Source of the DNA: Caulobacter sp. UNC279MFTsu5.1
GTDB lineage: Bacteria; Pseudomonadota; Alphaproteobacteria; Caulobacterales; Caulobacteraceae
Direction of reading: 5' to 3'
NCBI RefSeq assembly: GCF_900114015.1
Contig: NZ_FORN01000055.1
Span: 1 to 32,827 of the forward strand
Length of the DNA: 32,827 nt
Under the pieces are notes generated by a model that saw only the letters and a list, made by a program, of their open reading frames with translations, had not been told where the DNA came from and searched no databases. The translations under genes and the position numbers were made by a program. The first letter of the stretch is position 1. Each line of letters opens with the position of its first letter. Of this stretch, positions 13,167 to 20,862 are shown in pieces.

Positions 13167-14852
13167 ATGGGAAGCGACGCCGCGCAAACGGTGCAAACGG
13201 TAAAGGGCGCCAAGGGCGGTCGCGCCGTTGGGCGCAAGGACGCCCTGGTCATCGGAGCCGCCTCGGTCGGCACGGTGTTCGAGTGGTACGACTTCTACCT
13301 CTACGGCTCGCTGGCCACCTACATCACCAAGCACTTCTTCTCGGGGGTCAACGAGACCACCGGCTATATCTTCGCCCTGCTGGCCTTCGCCGCCGGGTTC
13401 GCGGTGCGGCCGTTCGGGGCCCTGGTGTTCGGCCGGCTGGGCGACCTGTGGGGTCGCAAGAACACCTTCCTGGTCACCATGCTGCTGATGGGCCTGTCGA
13501 CCTTCACGGTCGGCCTGCTGCCCAGCTACGCCAGCATCGGCATCGCCGCGCCCATCGCCCTGGTGATCATGCGCCTGGTCCAGGGCCTGGCCCTGGGCGG
13601 CGAGTACGGCGGCGCCGCGACCTATGTCGCCGAGCACGCCCCGCCCGGGCGCCGCGGCTTCTACACCAGCTTCATCCAGGTGACGGCCACCTTCGGCCTG
13701 TTCCTCAGCCTGGTGGTGATCCTGCTGACCCGCAACGCGACCGGCCCCGACGCCTTCGAGGCCTTCGGCTGGCGCATCCCGTTCCTGATCTCGGTGCTGC
13801 TGCTGGGCGTGTCGCTGTGGATCCGCCTGCAACTGGCCGAGAGCCCGTCGTTCCAGCGCATGGTCGACGAGGGCAAGGGCAGCAAGCAGCCCCTGGTCGA
13901 CTCGTTCGCCAAGTGGGGCAACCTGAAGATCGTGCTGCTGGCCCTGGCGGGGCTGACCGCCGGCCAGGCGGTGGTCTGGTATACCGGCCAGTTCTACGCC
14001 CTGTTCTTCCTGGAGAAGATGCTCAAGGTCGACGGCGGCACGACCAACCTGCTGGTCGCCGTCGCCCTGCTGATCGGCACGCCGTTCTTCGTGTTCTTCG
14101 GCTGGCTGTCGGACAGGATCGGCCGCAAGCCGATCATCATGCTGGGCTGCATCCTGGCGGCCCTGACCTATTTCCCGCTGTTCAAGACCCTGACGACGGC
14201 CGCCAATCCTCGGCTGGCCGCCGCCGTGGCCAGCGCGCCGGTGACGGTCGTGGCCGACCCGGCCGACTGCTCGTTCCAGTTCGACCCGGTGGGCAAGACG
14301 GTGTTCAACCGCTCGTGCGACCTGGCCAAGTCGTACCTGGCCAAGGCCGGCGTCACCTACAGCAACCAGGTCGCCCCGGCCGGCTCGATCGCCCAAGTGA
14401 AGATCGGCGCGACGACCCTCGCCTCGTTCCCGGGCCAGACCCTCGACAAGGCGGCCTTCAAGGCTCGCAAGACGGCGTGGGAAAAGGATCTGGGCGCGGC
14501 CCTGAAGGCCGCCGGCTATCCGGCCAAGGCCGACGACGCCCTGATCAACAAGCCGCTGGTGGTGGCGGTGCTGGCGATCCTGGTGCTGTACGTGACCATG
14601 GTCTACGGCCCGATCGCCGCCATGCTGGTCGAACTGTTCCCCACCAACATCCGCTACACCTCGATGAGCCTGCCCTACCACATCGGCAACGGCTGGTTCG
14701 GAGGCTTCCTGCCGACCACGGCCTTCGCCATGGTCGCGGCCACGGGCAACATCTATTACGGCCTCTGGTACCCGATCGTGGTGGCCGGGGTGACCGCCGT
14801 GGTGGGCGTCCTGTTCCTGAAGGAAACCAAGGACGTCGACATCGAGGCGTGA
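13167..14852 (+). CDS. MFS transporter, metabolite:H+ symporter (MHS) family, with large extra domain
   Basis: A 561-aa inner-membrane carrier. The ATG at 13167 was chosen over 13161 because GGGGGAG ends 6 bases before it. TM1 contains GTVFEWYDFYLYG, diagnostic of the MHS family (ProP/ShiA/KgtP-like), and the TM2-TM3 loop has GRLGDLWGRKN, the MFS signature. A repeat of it, GWLSDRIGRKP, follows TM8. TM4-TM5 carries LALGGEYGGAATYVAEHAP. Between about residues 345 and 455 there is a roughly 110-residue soluble insert with two cysteines (368 and 384) before the last membrane helices. Similar inserts occur in some proteobacterial relatives to my recollection. The substrate is probably an organic acid or osmolyte but cannot be told from the sequence. 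Confidence 0.93.
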   Translation: MGSDAAQTVQTVKGAKGGRAVGRKDALVIGAASVGTVFEWYDFYLYGSLATYITKHFFSGVNETTGYIFALLAFAAGFAVRPFGALVFGRLGDLWGRKNTFLVTMLLMGLSTFTVGLLPSYASIGIAAPIALVIMRLVQGLALGGEYGGAATYVAEHAPPGRRGFYTSFIQVTATFGLFLSLVVILLTRNATGPDAFEAFGWRIPFLISVLLLGVSLWIRLQLAESPSFQRMVDEGKGSKQPLVDSFAKWGNLKIVLLALAGLTAGQAVVWYTGQFYALFFLEKMLKVDGGTTNLLVAVALLIGTPFFVFFGWLSDRIGRKPIIMLGCILAALTYFPLFKTLTTAANPRLAAAVASAPVTVVADPADCSFQFDPVGKTVFNRSCDLAKSYLAKAGVTYSNQVAPAGSIAQVKIGATTLASFPGQTLDKAAFKARKTAWEKDLGAALKAAGYPAKADDALINKPLVVAVLAILVLYVTMVYGPIAAMLVELFPTNIRYTSMSLPYHIGNGWFGGFLPTTAFAMVAATGNIYYGLWYPIVVAGVTAVVGVLFLKETKDVDIEA

Positions 14853-14872
14853 AGCCGGGACTATCTGGGTTT

Positions 14873-14981
14873 GTCATCCCGGACGAGCCCGGCGAAGCCG
14901 GGTGAAGATCCGGGACCGCCGGAAGCGCCGAGCTCAGGCGTCGGTCCCGGATCGGCGCGCTACGCGCTTGTCCGGGATGAC
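14873..14981. repeat. Dispersed repeat, copy 2 (about 109 bp with terminal inverted arms)
   Basis: It begins GTCATCCCGGA and ends TCCGGGATGAC, the same perfect inverted ends as 5538-5637. It shares GAAGATCCGGGA-type, CGCCGGAAGCGC and AGGCGTCGGTCCCGGATC blocks in the same order, with an additional CCCGGCGAAGCCGGG stem. It lies 20 bases after the MFS stop and before the convergent coiled-coil gene, so it probably acts as a shared transcript end. Confidence 0.85.
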
Positions 14982-15004
14982 AGGTCTGGTGGCGGCGGAG
15001 CCGG

Positions 15005-15511
15005 TTAAGTTCTGCTCAGCAGCCCGTCGATGTGAGCGCATTGGGTGTTCTCGCGGCGGGCGTCGAGATAGGCGGTCACCCGCTCCAGCATCTGCTCGGC
15101 CTGGTTCAGGCCGCCCAGGGCCCAGTCGATCTCGTTGACCGTCCGGTGGTCGCCCTGCAGGCGTTCGCGGGACGCGGTCAGGGCCCTGGCGGCCACCGCG
15201 TGCAGGGCGGTCATGTCGCGGCAGGCCTCGGCGGCCATCCAGCCGACCGCGGCCATCCGCCGAGCCCGGCGCAGCGCCGCCTCGGCGTCGCGCTGGCGGG
15301 TCTCGGCCTCGCGCAGCACGGCCTGGGCCCGACTCAGCTGGCGGGCGCCGCTTTCCGCGATCTGGCGCCTTTGCCGCCGTTCGCCGTCGCAGGCGGCCTT
15401 CATGTCGCGCAAGGCCTGCGCCAGGCGGTCCCGCTCCCGCGGGGCGCCGGGAGTCTCCGCGAGATTCCGTTTTCCGAAGATCGCCATTTCCTTCCAAGTT
15501 TGACGAACCAT
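15005..15511 (-). CDS. Hypothetical coiled-coil protein
   Basis: A 168-aa basic, helical, soluble protein. From about residue 25 to 100 it has a heptad-like pattern rich in Ala, Arg and Glu (RDRLAQALRDMKAACDGERR, AQAVLREAETRQRDAEAALR), then a second helical half around ALGGLNQAEQMLERVTAYLD. There is no signal peptide or membrane segment. The start at 15511 has GGAGG five bases upstream; the internal ATG at 15484 has GGAAGG too close to it. No family was recognised. It converges with the MFS gene and is divergent from the AraC-type gene across a 337-base AT-rich region. Confidence 0.7.
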   Translation of the reverse strand: MVRQTWKEMAIFGKRNLAETPGAPRERDRLAQALRDMKAACDGERRQRRQIAESGARQLSRAQAVLREAETRQRDAEAALRRARRMAAVGWMAAEACRDMTALHAVAARALTASRERLQGDHRTVNEIDWALGGLNQAEQMLERVTAYLDARRENTQCAHIDGLLSRT

Positions 15512-15848
15512 AGAGTCCTCCGTGACCCCGTTTCGCCATCATGTTTCTTCCGAATCTCTCGGTTTGCTATGCGGCAAGTGCCAATCGCGCGTCTATGCCT
15601 AGGCATTTTGTGTATTAATGAATAACGACAAATTAACTATACCTAAAAATTGGTTACCAAGCTAAGCCATTCGAAAAGTTGTAATTTTGTCTGCTATTTC
15701 GATGCTTTCTAGTGGTTTCACCTTACTTACAACGCAAATCGACCATGGCATCCTCAACAGGGTGAATCGGGTGCGACGACAGCTGCGGTCGCCTCAAGGT
15801 CATGACGTGGATGCTGCTGATCGCGTCGTCCCCGCCAGGAGAGGTTCG
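15512..15848. other. AT-rich divergent promoter region
   Basis: This is the most AT-rich stretch of the central window (about 15590-15720). It holds a perfect 12-bp palindrome ATGCCTAGGCAT at 15595-15606 and runs such as CTAAAAATTGGTTA. It probably carries the promoters of the coiled-coil gene and the AraC-type regulator. No ORF with convincing codon use is present. Confidence 0.5.
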
Positions 15849-16973
15849 ATGGACAATGAAAGCGTGAAAGAACCTCATCTGCGATCCTGGTCGAACGCCG
15901 GCTGGCGGCAAGTCGAGCCGGGGGGCGGCGATCCGGCCGAGGACGGGCTGGTCGCCGGGACGCTGGACGAGCAGCGGTCGTTCGGGGCGCGGGCGGCGGT
16001 CGCCCTGGGTCATGTCGTGGTCCGCGAGACCCAGGGCCCGCACGAGGTCTGGGCCCATGCCGACGGGCGCGACCTGGCGATCACCCAGCTGACGCCGGAG
16101 CCCTGCCGCGGCCATCTGCTGCGGGCGAACCTGGGCGACATGGGATTCGACGCCGGGGCGTTCGACGGCGACCTCCGCGTCCGTGGGGTCATGGCCCGCA
16201 AGGCCTTCAGCCTGGTGTCGGTGATGGAGCAGGAGGGCGTGCTCAACCAGTGGGGCCATCGGGTCGAGGAGGGCGACATCGTCGCCATCCCGCCGGGCGG
16301 CGAGCTGGACGGGCGGTTCCAGGGGCGCGTCGCCTACGCCGTCGTCACCGCGCCGTGGGGCCTGGTGATGCAACGGGCCGAGGCCTTCGAATGGCTGGCC
16401 GACCCCTGTTTCTGGACCGAGCCGGCCGTCTATTCGCCGCCGCCCGAGGCGCGGGCCGCGTGCAAGCGCGTGCTGCAAGGCTGCTCTGGCATGCTGCGGG
16501 CCCTGGGCGCCGGCGTGCCGAGCGGCGCCGTCGCCTTCCTGCGCGACGAACTGCTGGACGGCGTGCTGACGGCCCTGGCCGCGGTCAGGGTTGAGGGCGG
16601 GCGTCGGCAGGGCGTGCTGAACGCCGCCCGCATCGTGCGCGGCGCCGAGGACTTCCTGGAAAGCGGCGGCGCCCGGCAGGTCGTGCAGATCGAGGACCTC
16701 TGCCTGGCCCTGAACATCTCGCGCCGGACGCTCTACCGCGCCTTCCGCGACCTGCTGGACATCAGCCCGAAGGCCTATCTGCGGCTGAAGAACATGTCGG
16801 CGGCTCGGGCCCGGCTGCTGGAGGCCGGCGTCCGACCGACCACGGTGACCCAGGTGGCGCTGGATCAGGGCTTCTGGGAGCTGGGACGGTTTTCCGGCGC
16901 CTATCGGGCGATGTTCGGCGAGTCGCCGTCCGAGACCCTGCGCGCGGCCCAGGGCGACGCCCTTAGGCGTTGA
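15849..16973 (+). CDS. AraC-family transcriptional regulator
   Basis: A 374-aa regulator. The C-terminal 90 residues are an AraC-type double helix-turn-helix: first HTH at IEDLCLALNISRRTLYRAFR, linker DISPKAYLRLKNMSAARARL, second HTH at VTQVALDQGFWELGRFSGAY, then RAMFGESPSETLR, which matches the classic AraC signature. The N-terminal 270 residues resemble the cupin-like sensor region of the EutR/FeaR/GadX-type regulators, with a YxVVTAPWGLVM-like strand. The start has AGGAG seven bases upstream. It directly precedes a plus-strand glycosyltransferase gene (142-base gap) and could control that or the convergent polysaccharide operon; this is only positional. Confidence 0.9.
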   Translation: MDNESVKEPHLRSWSNAGWRQVEPGGGDPAEDGLVAGTLDEQRSFGARAAVALGHVVVRETQGPHEVWAHADGRDLAITQLTPEPCRGHLLRANLGDMGFDAGAFDGDLRVRGVMARKAFSLVSVMEQEGVLNQWGHRVEEGDIVAIPPGGELDGRFQGRVAYAVVTAPWGLVMQRAEAFEWLADPCFWTEPAVYSPPPEARAACKRVLQGCSGMLRALGAGVPSGAVAFLRDELLDGVLTALAAVRVEGGRRQGVLNAARIVRGAEDFLESGGARQVVQIEDLCLALNISRRTLYRAFRDLLDISPKAYLRLKNMSAARARLLEAGVRPTTVTQVALDQGFWELGRFSGAYRAMFGESPSETLRAAQGDALRR

Positions 16974-17115
16974 CAGCGACCGCCGACGCCGCCGACGCTG
17001 GGGCGAGCGCGCCAGGCGCTTCCAGTCAGGACGGCGTTGATGGCTTCGCGATTGCTCCCTGCTCGTCTCGCGGCCGAGGGGCGGGCCGGGCCCCGCGTCG
17101 CCTAGTCCGCCGCGC

Positions 17116-18201
17116 ATGGGGAACCGGCCGACCGCCCTGGTCCTGTACAACTGGCGCGGCCAGTGGCCGATGCGCCGCTGGGAGCACCAGCGCATCTTCG
17201 CCTGGAAGGCCTATTTCCCCGGGCCGGTGACGTTCCTCAACATCGGATTTCCGTTCAATCCGGCCTGGATCACCCGGCTGGACCCCGAACTGGTGATGGT
17301 CGACGCGACGGCCCTGGCCGCGCGCTATACGCCGGTCGGCCTGAGCGGACTGCGACGGGCGATGGACGCGGTCCCGGCGCGGGCGCGCCGAGTCGCCGCG
17401 CCGCTGGACGAGTTCCTCGGCCTCCAGCCGCTGCGCGATGTCCTGGTCGAGGCGCGAATCGACCTGCTGCTGACCGCGCTCGAACCGGCGCTGTGGGGCG
17501 GCGTCTATCCGGTGGTGCAAAGGCCGTACGCCCTGCGGCGCTTCCTGACCGCCTATGTCGACGACGGCTTGGCGCGGCGGGCGTCCAGCGACCTGGCGGG
17601 GCGATCGATCGCGGTCAGCTATCGGGCCTGGGAGACGCCGGCCTGGCTGGGCGAGATGGGCCGGCTGAAGCGCGAGGTCGGCTTGCGGGCGGAGGCCTGG
17701 GCCCAAGCCCGCGGTCATCGCGCGGACGTGGCGGTCGACGGCCAGCGCCGGCTGGTCGGCGACGCCTGGATCCGCCTGCTGGGCGCCAGCCGGGCGGTGG
17801 TCGGGGTCGAGGGCGGCTCGTCGCTGGTCGATCCGGCGGGCGAGCTGCCGACCAGCGATCCGGCATCGTCAGGTCCGGAAGGGTGGACGCCGCCGGCCTC
17901 GGCCGTCGTGCTGGCGCGGGAGGCCGAAATTCGCGCGATGTCGCCGCGCCATCTCGAGGCCGTGGCGACCCGGACCTTTCAGGTGCTGGTGGAGGGCGAC
18001 TACAGCGGCGTGCTGGAGGCCGGCGTCCACTACCAGCCGGTGCGTCGCGACCTGTCGGACATCGAGGCGGCCCTGGACGCCAGCCGGGACCCGCGGCGCG
18101 CCCAGGCGATGGCCGATCGGGCCCATGACGAGATCGTCGCCTCCGGCCGCTACAGCTGGCGGACGGTGGTGGGCGAGATCACCGATCAGGTGCTGGCGTG
18201 A
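17116..18201 (+). CDS. Glycosyltransferase-like protein (CgeB/GT1-type), homologous to the convergent gene
   Basis: A 361-aa predicted cytoplasmic protein. It lacks a signal peptide. It shares an ordered set of motifs with the convergent gene at 18377-19765: an early LVLYNW-type strand, SYRAWETPAWLGEMGRLK (matching GYRGRTYPAWHGEQGREK), VVGVEGGSSLVD (matching VLAVESGASVFD) and MSPRHLEAVATRTFQVL then YSGVLEAGVHY (matching ISPRVFEAIALRTLIIAYPG then YSGVLEPWRHY). The last part resembles the Glyco_trans_1_2 (CgeB-like) C-terminal domain, so transfer of a sugar to a polysaccharide or surface molecule is likely. The upstream frame is closed at 17038 with no better start; no strong ribosome binding site is visible. 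The stop overlaps a small ORF by four bases. Confidence 0.8.
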   Translation: MGNRPTALVLYNWRGQWPMRRWEHQRIFAWKAYFPGPVTFLNIGFPFNPAWITRLDPELVMVDATALAARYTPVGLSGLRRAMDAVPARARRVAAPLDEFLGLQPLRDVLVEARIDLLLTALEPALWGGVYPVVQRPYALRRFLTAYVDDGLARRASSDLAGRSIAVSYRAWETPAWLGEMGRLKREVGLRAEAWAQARGHRADVAVDGQRRLVGDAWIRLLGASRAVVGVEGGSSLVDPAGELPTSDPASSGPEGWTPPASAVVLAREAEIRAMSPRHLEAVATRTFQVLVEGDYSGVLEAGVHYQPVRRDLSDIEAALDASRDPRRAQAMADRAHDEIVASGRYSWRTVVGEITDQVLA

Positions 18202-18365
18202 GGCGCGCCTGGGGATTGGCGCTGTTCCTTCGGCTGCGCGATTGGGGCGCGTGGGCGGTGATCATCGCGGAATCGCGCCTGGCCAAGGCCCCGCCCGGGT
18301 TGAAGCGCCGGCTGCGCGACATTTCGCGCCTGCTGCGGCTGAAACGATGGATCAGGATCGACTAG
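18198..18365 (+). CDS. Small basic ORF translationally coupled to the upstream glycosyltransferase
   Basis: A GTG at 18198 overlaps the upstream stop in a GTGA arrangement and opens a 55-codon frame ending 11 bases before the convergent gene's stop. The product has a hydrophobic start (WGLALFLRLRDWGAWAVIIA) and a strongly basic amphipathic end (KRRLRDISRLLRLKRWIRID). About 87 percent of third positions are G or C, as in the neighbours. No family was recognised. It may be a membrane-associated accessory peptide of the glycosyltransferase; its basic C-terminus is reminiscent of the Arg-rich end of the convergent enzyme. It is short, so chance cannot be excluded. Confidence 0.5.
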   Translation: MRRAWGLALFLRLRDWGAWAVIIAESRLAKAPPGLKRRLRDISRLLRLKRWIRID

Positions 18366-18376
18366 GGTCGGGGATC

Positions 18377-19765
18377 TCACCGTCGTCGCCGCAGGCGGCG
18401 CGCGAGGCCGCCGAGCTCCAGGCGCCGGATGGCCGCGGCCGCCAGCCGCCGGACCAGGTGGGGGCGGCGGACGTCGTGGGGGTTGTCGATGAGCTTGAAC
18501 GGAAAGGCCCTGCGGAACCTGGCGTCGGCGCGGTCGTCGGTCGCGGCGGGCGGCCGCCCGGCCGCCGCCTCGGTGATCCGGGCGTCGAACAGGTCGATCA
18601 TCGTCCCGTAGCCATAGGCCGGGTTGAGGGCGATCTCGGCATAGGCGTTGGTGATGATCTCGGCGACCCGTTCGGGGTCGCGCAGGACTGCCGCCACCTG
18701 CGCCATGTTGCCATGGTCCTTGTCGAGCGGGACATAGTGCCGCCACGGCTCCAGGACGCCCGAATAGCGTCCGGGATAGGCGATGATCAGGGTGCGCAAG
18801 GCGATCGCCTCGAAGACCCGGGGCGAGATCTGGGCGATGTCGATCTGGTCCTCGCGCCCGGCGAAGAACCGGTCGCGCAGCATCTCGTAGGACGGCTTGC
18901 GGGCCAGGGCGGGGATCGGGTGAGGGCGCTCGACCAGGGCGGCGAAGCTCTCGGTGCGGGCGGCCACCGCGCCGTCGAAGTCGAAGACGCTGGCCCCGCT
19001 CTCCACGGCCAGCACGGCCTGGCAGTTGCGGATGAAATTCACCCAGTCGCGGCCGTACAACCGGCTGCGCTCGGACCAGGCGATGTCGGTCGACAGGCCG
19101 AACCGCGGGGCGTCGCGCTTGAACAGCTTGCCGATCCGGATCTTCTCGCGCCCCTGTTCGCCGTGCCAGGCCGGATAGGTCCGGCCGCGATAGCCGACCA
19201 CGGTCTTGCGGGCCGACAGGGGAATGGGCGGATAGTGCGTCAGCCAGTGCGGCACATAGCCGGTCAACACCTGCTGGGTGCGCAGCCCGGCGACCCCGCC
19301 ATAGATCCGTTCGGCCTCGGCCGGGCCCAGGCAGGTGAAGACCAGGTCGACGCCGCAGGCCTCCAGCGCGTCGAGGGTGGCGTTCACGAAGCGGTATTCG
19401 TCCTGGATGAACACCGCCTTGGCCCCGCGGAAGGCGGCCAGGGCGCGGCGCGAGCGCGGGCCGACGAAGGACTCCATCGCCAGGAACAGCGAATAGTGGA
19501 TCACGACCGCGTCGAACGCCGACAAGGTCACGCCGTCGAAGATCTCTCCGACCTTCGAGAGCACCCGGACCTCGTGGCGTGAATAGCGGACGAAGGCGTT
19601 GATGTGGTCGCAGACCGTGGCCGCGTTGGCCGCGTCGTAGTTGCAGGCCAGCAGGATGCGCAGCGGCCGCGGCCCACCCGTCGGCCGATCCTTGGCCGCC
19701 GGATCCGGCGAGGCGTCATGACCGGGCAACGGCGGCCGGCCCGGTTGGTCGGGGGTGTCCTTCAT
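18377..19765 (-). CDS. Glycosyltransferase (CgeB/GT1-type), last gene of the polysaccharide operon
   Basis: A 462-aa protein. After a Pro-rich 35-residue extension it has PLRILLACNYDAANAATVCD, a Rossmann-like first strand with a nucleotide-binding loop. The middle contains AVFIQDEYRF and VGYRGRTYPAWHGEQGREKI. The C-terminal half has ISPRVFEAIALRTLIIAYPG followed by YSGVLEPWRHYVPL, the conserved Glyco_trans_1_2 pattern in which an acidic residue of RVFEAIA contacts the donor sugar nucleotide. The last 30 residues are Arg-rich. Its ATG overlaps the stop of the 2-epimerase gene (ATGA), so the two are translationally coupled. It likely adds the sugar made by the operon to a lipid-linked or surface glycan. 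It is a distant paralogue of the convergent gene at 17116. Confidence 0.85.
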   Translation of the reverse strand: MKDTPDQPGRPPLPGHDASPDPAAKDRPTGGPRPLRILLACNYDAANAATVCDHINAFVRYSRHEVRVLSKVGEIFDGVTLSAFDAVVIHYSLFLAMESFVGPRSRRALAAFRGAKAVFIQDEYRFVNATLDALEACGVDLVFTCLGPAEAERIYGGVAGLRTQQVLTGYVPHWLTHYPPIPLSARKTVVGYRGRTYPAWHGEQGREKIRIGKLFKRDAPRFGLSTDIAWSERSRLYGRDWVNFIRNCQAVLAVESGASVFDFDGAVAARTESFAALVERPHPIPALARKPSYEMLRDRFFAGREDQIDIAQISPRVFEAIALRTLIIAYPGRYSGVLEPWRHYVPLDKDHGNMAQVAAVLRDPERVAEIITNAYAEIALNPAYGYGTMIDLFDARITEAAAGRPPAATDDRADARFRRAFPFKLIDNPHDVRRPHLVRRLAAAAIRRLELGGLARRLRRRR

Positions 19766-20862
19766 GGCCGGGCTCCGGTCATCGCGCGATGGGCGTCGAG
19801 AACCTCGCCGCGGTTTCGGGCGACGAAACCGGCGATCGTCGCGACGATCCGCTCGGCGGCGTCGCCCGCGCCATAGTCGTCGATCTCACGCCGCGGCCGG
19901 TAGTCGTTCACGGTCCATAGCCGGTTCCACCCCGCGTCCACCGTCTCGCTCCATTCGGTGTCGTCGCGCAGGGTGACACAGGGCTTGCGATGAAAATAGG
20001 CCTCCTTCTGAAGGCCGCCGGAATCGGTGAGCACCAGGGCGCAGCCGGCCAGCAGCCGCTGCATGTCGATCGGGCCCAGGGGCTCGATCACCGTCAGGCC
20101 GGCCAGGTCGACGCCGAAGCGGCCGGCCGCCTCGCGGGTCCGCGGATGCAGGGGCAGGACCACGGGCGTCCGGGCGGCGTGCTGGCGCAGATAGCCGACG
20201 GCGGCGGCCAGGGCGGCGGCGCTGTCCGTCGTCGCCGCGCGATGCAGGGTGGCGACGGCGTAGGCGCCGGGCGTCAGGTCCAGGCGGCGCGTGACGGCGT
20301 CGCCGGGGGCGGGCAAGGCGGCCATGGCCAGGACCGCATCCTGCATCACGTCGCCGACATGGTGAACCCCCTCGACCAGCCCTTCGCGCGCCAGGTGGCC
20401 GACTGCGGCCCGGGTGGGGGCGAACAGCAGCTGGCTCAGATGGTCGACGACCACGCGGTTGGTCTCCTCGGGCATTGTGCGGTCGAAGACCCGCAGGCCC
20501 GCCTCGACATGGGCCACCGGCACGCCGGCCTTGGCCGCCGCCAGGGCCCCGGCCAGGGTGGAGTTGGTGTCGCCGTAGACGATCACCAGGTCCGGGGCGT
20601 GGCGCGCGATCACCCCGTCCAGGGCCGCCAGCATCCGTCCGGTCATCTCGCCGTGCGAGCCGCCGTGGATGCCCAGGTTCTCGGCCGGCTCGGGCAGGCC
20701 CAGCTCGTGGAAGAAGCTGTCCGACAGCGCCGCGTCGTGGTGCTGGCCGGTATGGATCATCACCTCGGCCAGGCCCGGCGCGCGGGCGATCGCCCGGCTG
20801 ACCGGCATGGCCTTGACGAACTGGGGCCGGGCGCCGACCACGGTCAGCAGGCGGGCTGTCAC
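19762..20862 (-). CDS. Non-hydrolysing UDP-N-acetyl-sugar 2-epimerase (WecB/WbpI family)
   Basis: A 366-aa cytoplasmic enzyme that inverts C2 of a UDP-N-acetylated sugar. The N-terminus LLTVVGARPQFVKAMPVSRA is closer to the WbpI branch (GARPQFIKA) than to WecB (GTRPEAIK). Further landmarks are HTGQHHD (37-43), VYGDTNSTLAG (95-105), HVEAGLR (118-124), LPLHPRTR (237-244), LTDSGGLQKEA (278-288) and RDDTEWSE (299-306), all in family order. WbpI converts UDP-2,3-diacetamido-glucuronic acid to its manno epimer, which would fit the neighbouring dehydrogenase, acetyltransferase and oxidoreductase genes. WecB activity on UDP-GlcNAc is the alternative. Both gene ends overlap neighbours by four bases (ATGA), indicating tight co-expression. 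Confidence 0.93.
   Translation of the reverse strand: MTARLLTVVGARPQFVKAMPVSRAIARAPGLAEVMIHTGQHHDAALSDSFFHELGLPEPAENLGIHGGSHGEMTGRMLAALDGVIARHAPDLVIVYGDTNSTLAGALAAAKAGVPVAHVEAGLRVFDRTMPEETNRVVVDHLSQLLFAPTRAAVGHLAREGLVEGVHHVGDVMQDAVLAMAALPAPGDAVTRRLDLTPGAYAVATLHRAATTDSAAALAAAVGYLRQHAARTPVVLPLHPRTREAAGRFGVDLAGLTVIEPLGPIDMQRLLAGCALVLTDSGGLQKEAYFHRKPCVTLRDDTEWSETVDAGWNRLWTVNDYRPRREIDDYGAGDAAERIVATIAGFVARNRGEVLDAHRAMTGARP

Noticed and set aside
12990..14681. A 563-codon minus-strand frame over the MFS gene
   Set aside because: Antisense shadow with low-complexity Gln/Gly/His content; the plus strand carries clear MHS signatures.
15595..15606. Transfer RNA or small RNA gene in the AT-rich region
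   Set aside because: No cloverleaf, conserved T-loop sequence or terminator with a T run was found; only a short palindrome is evident.
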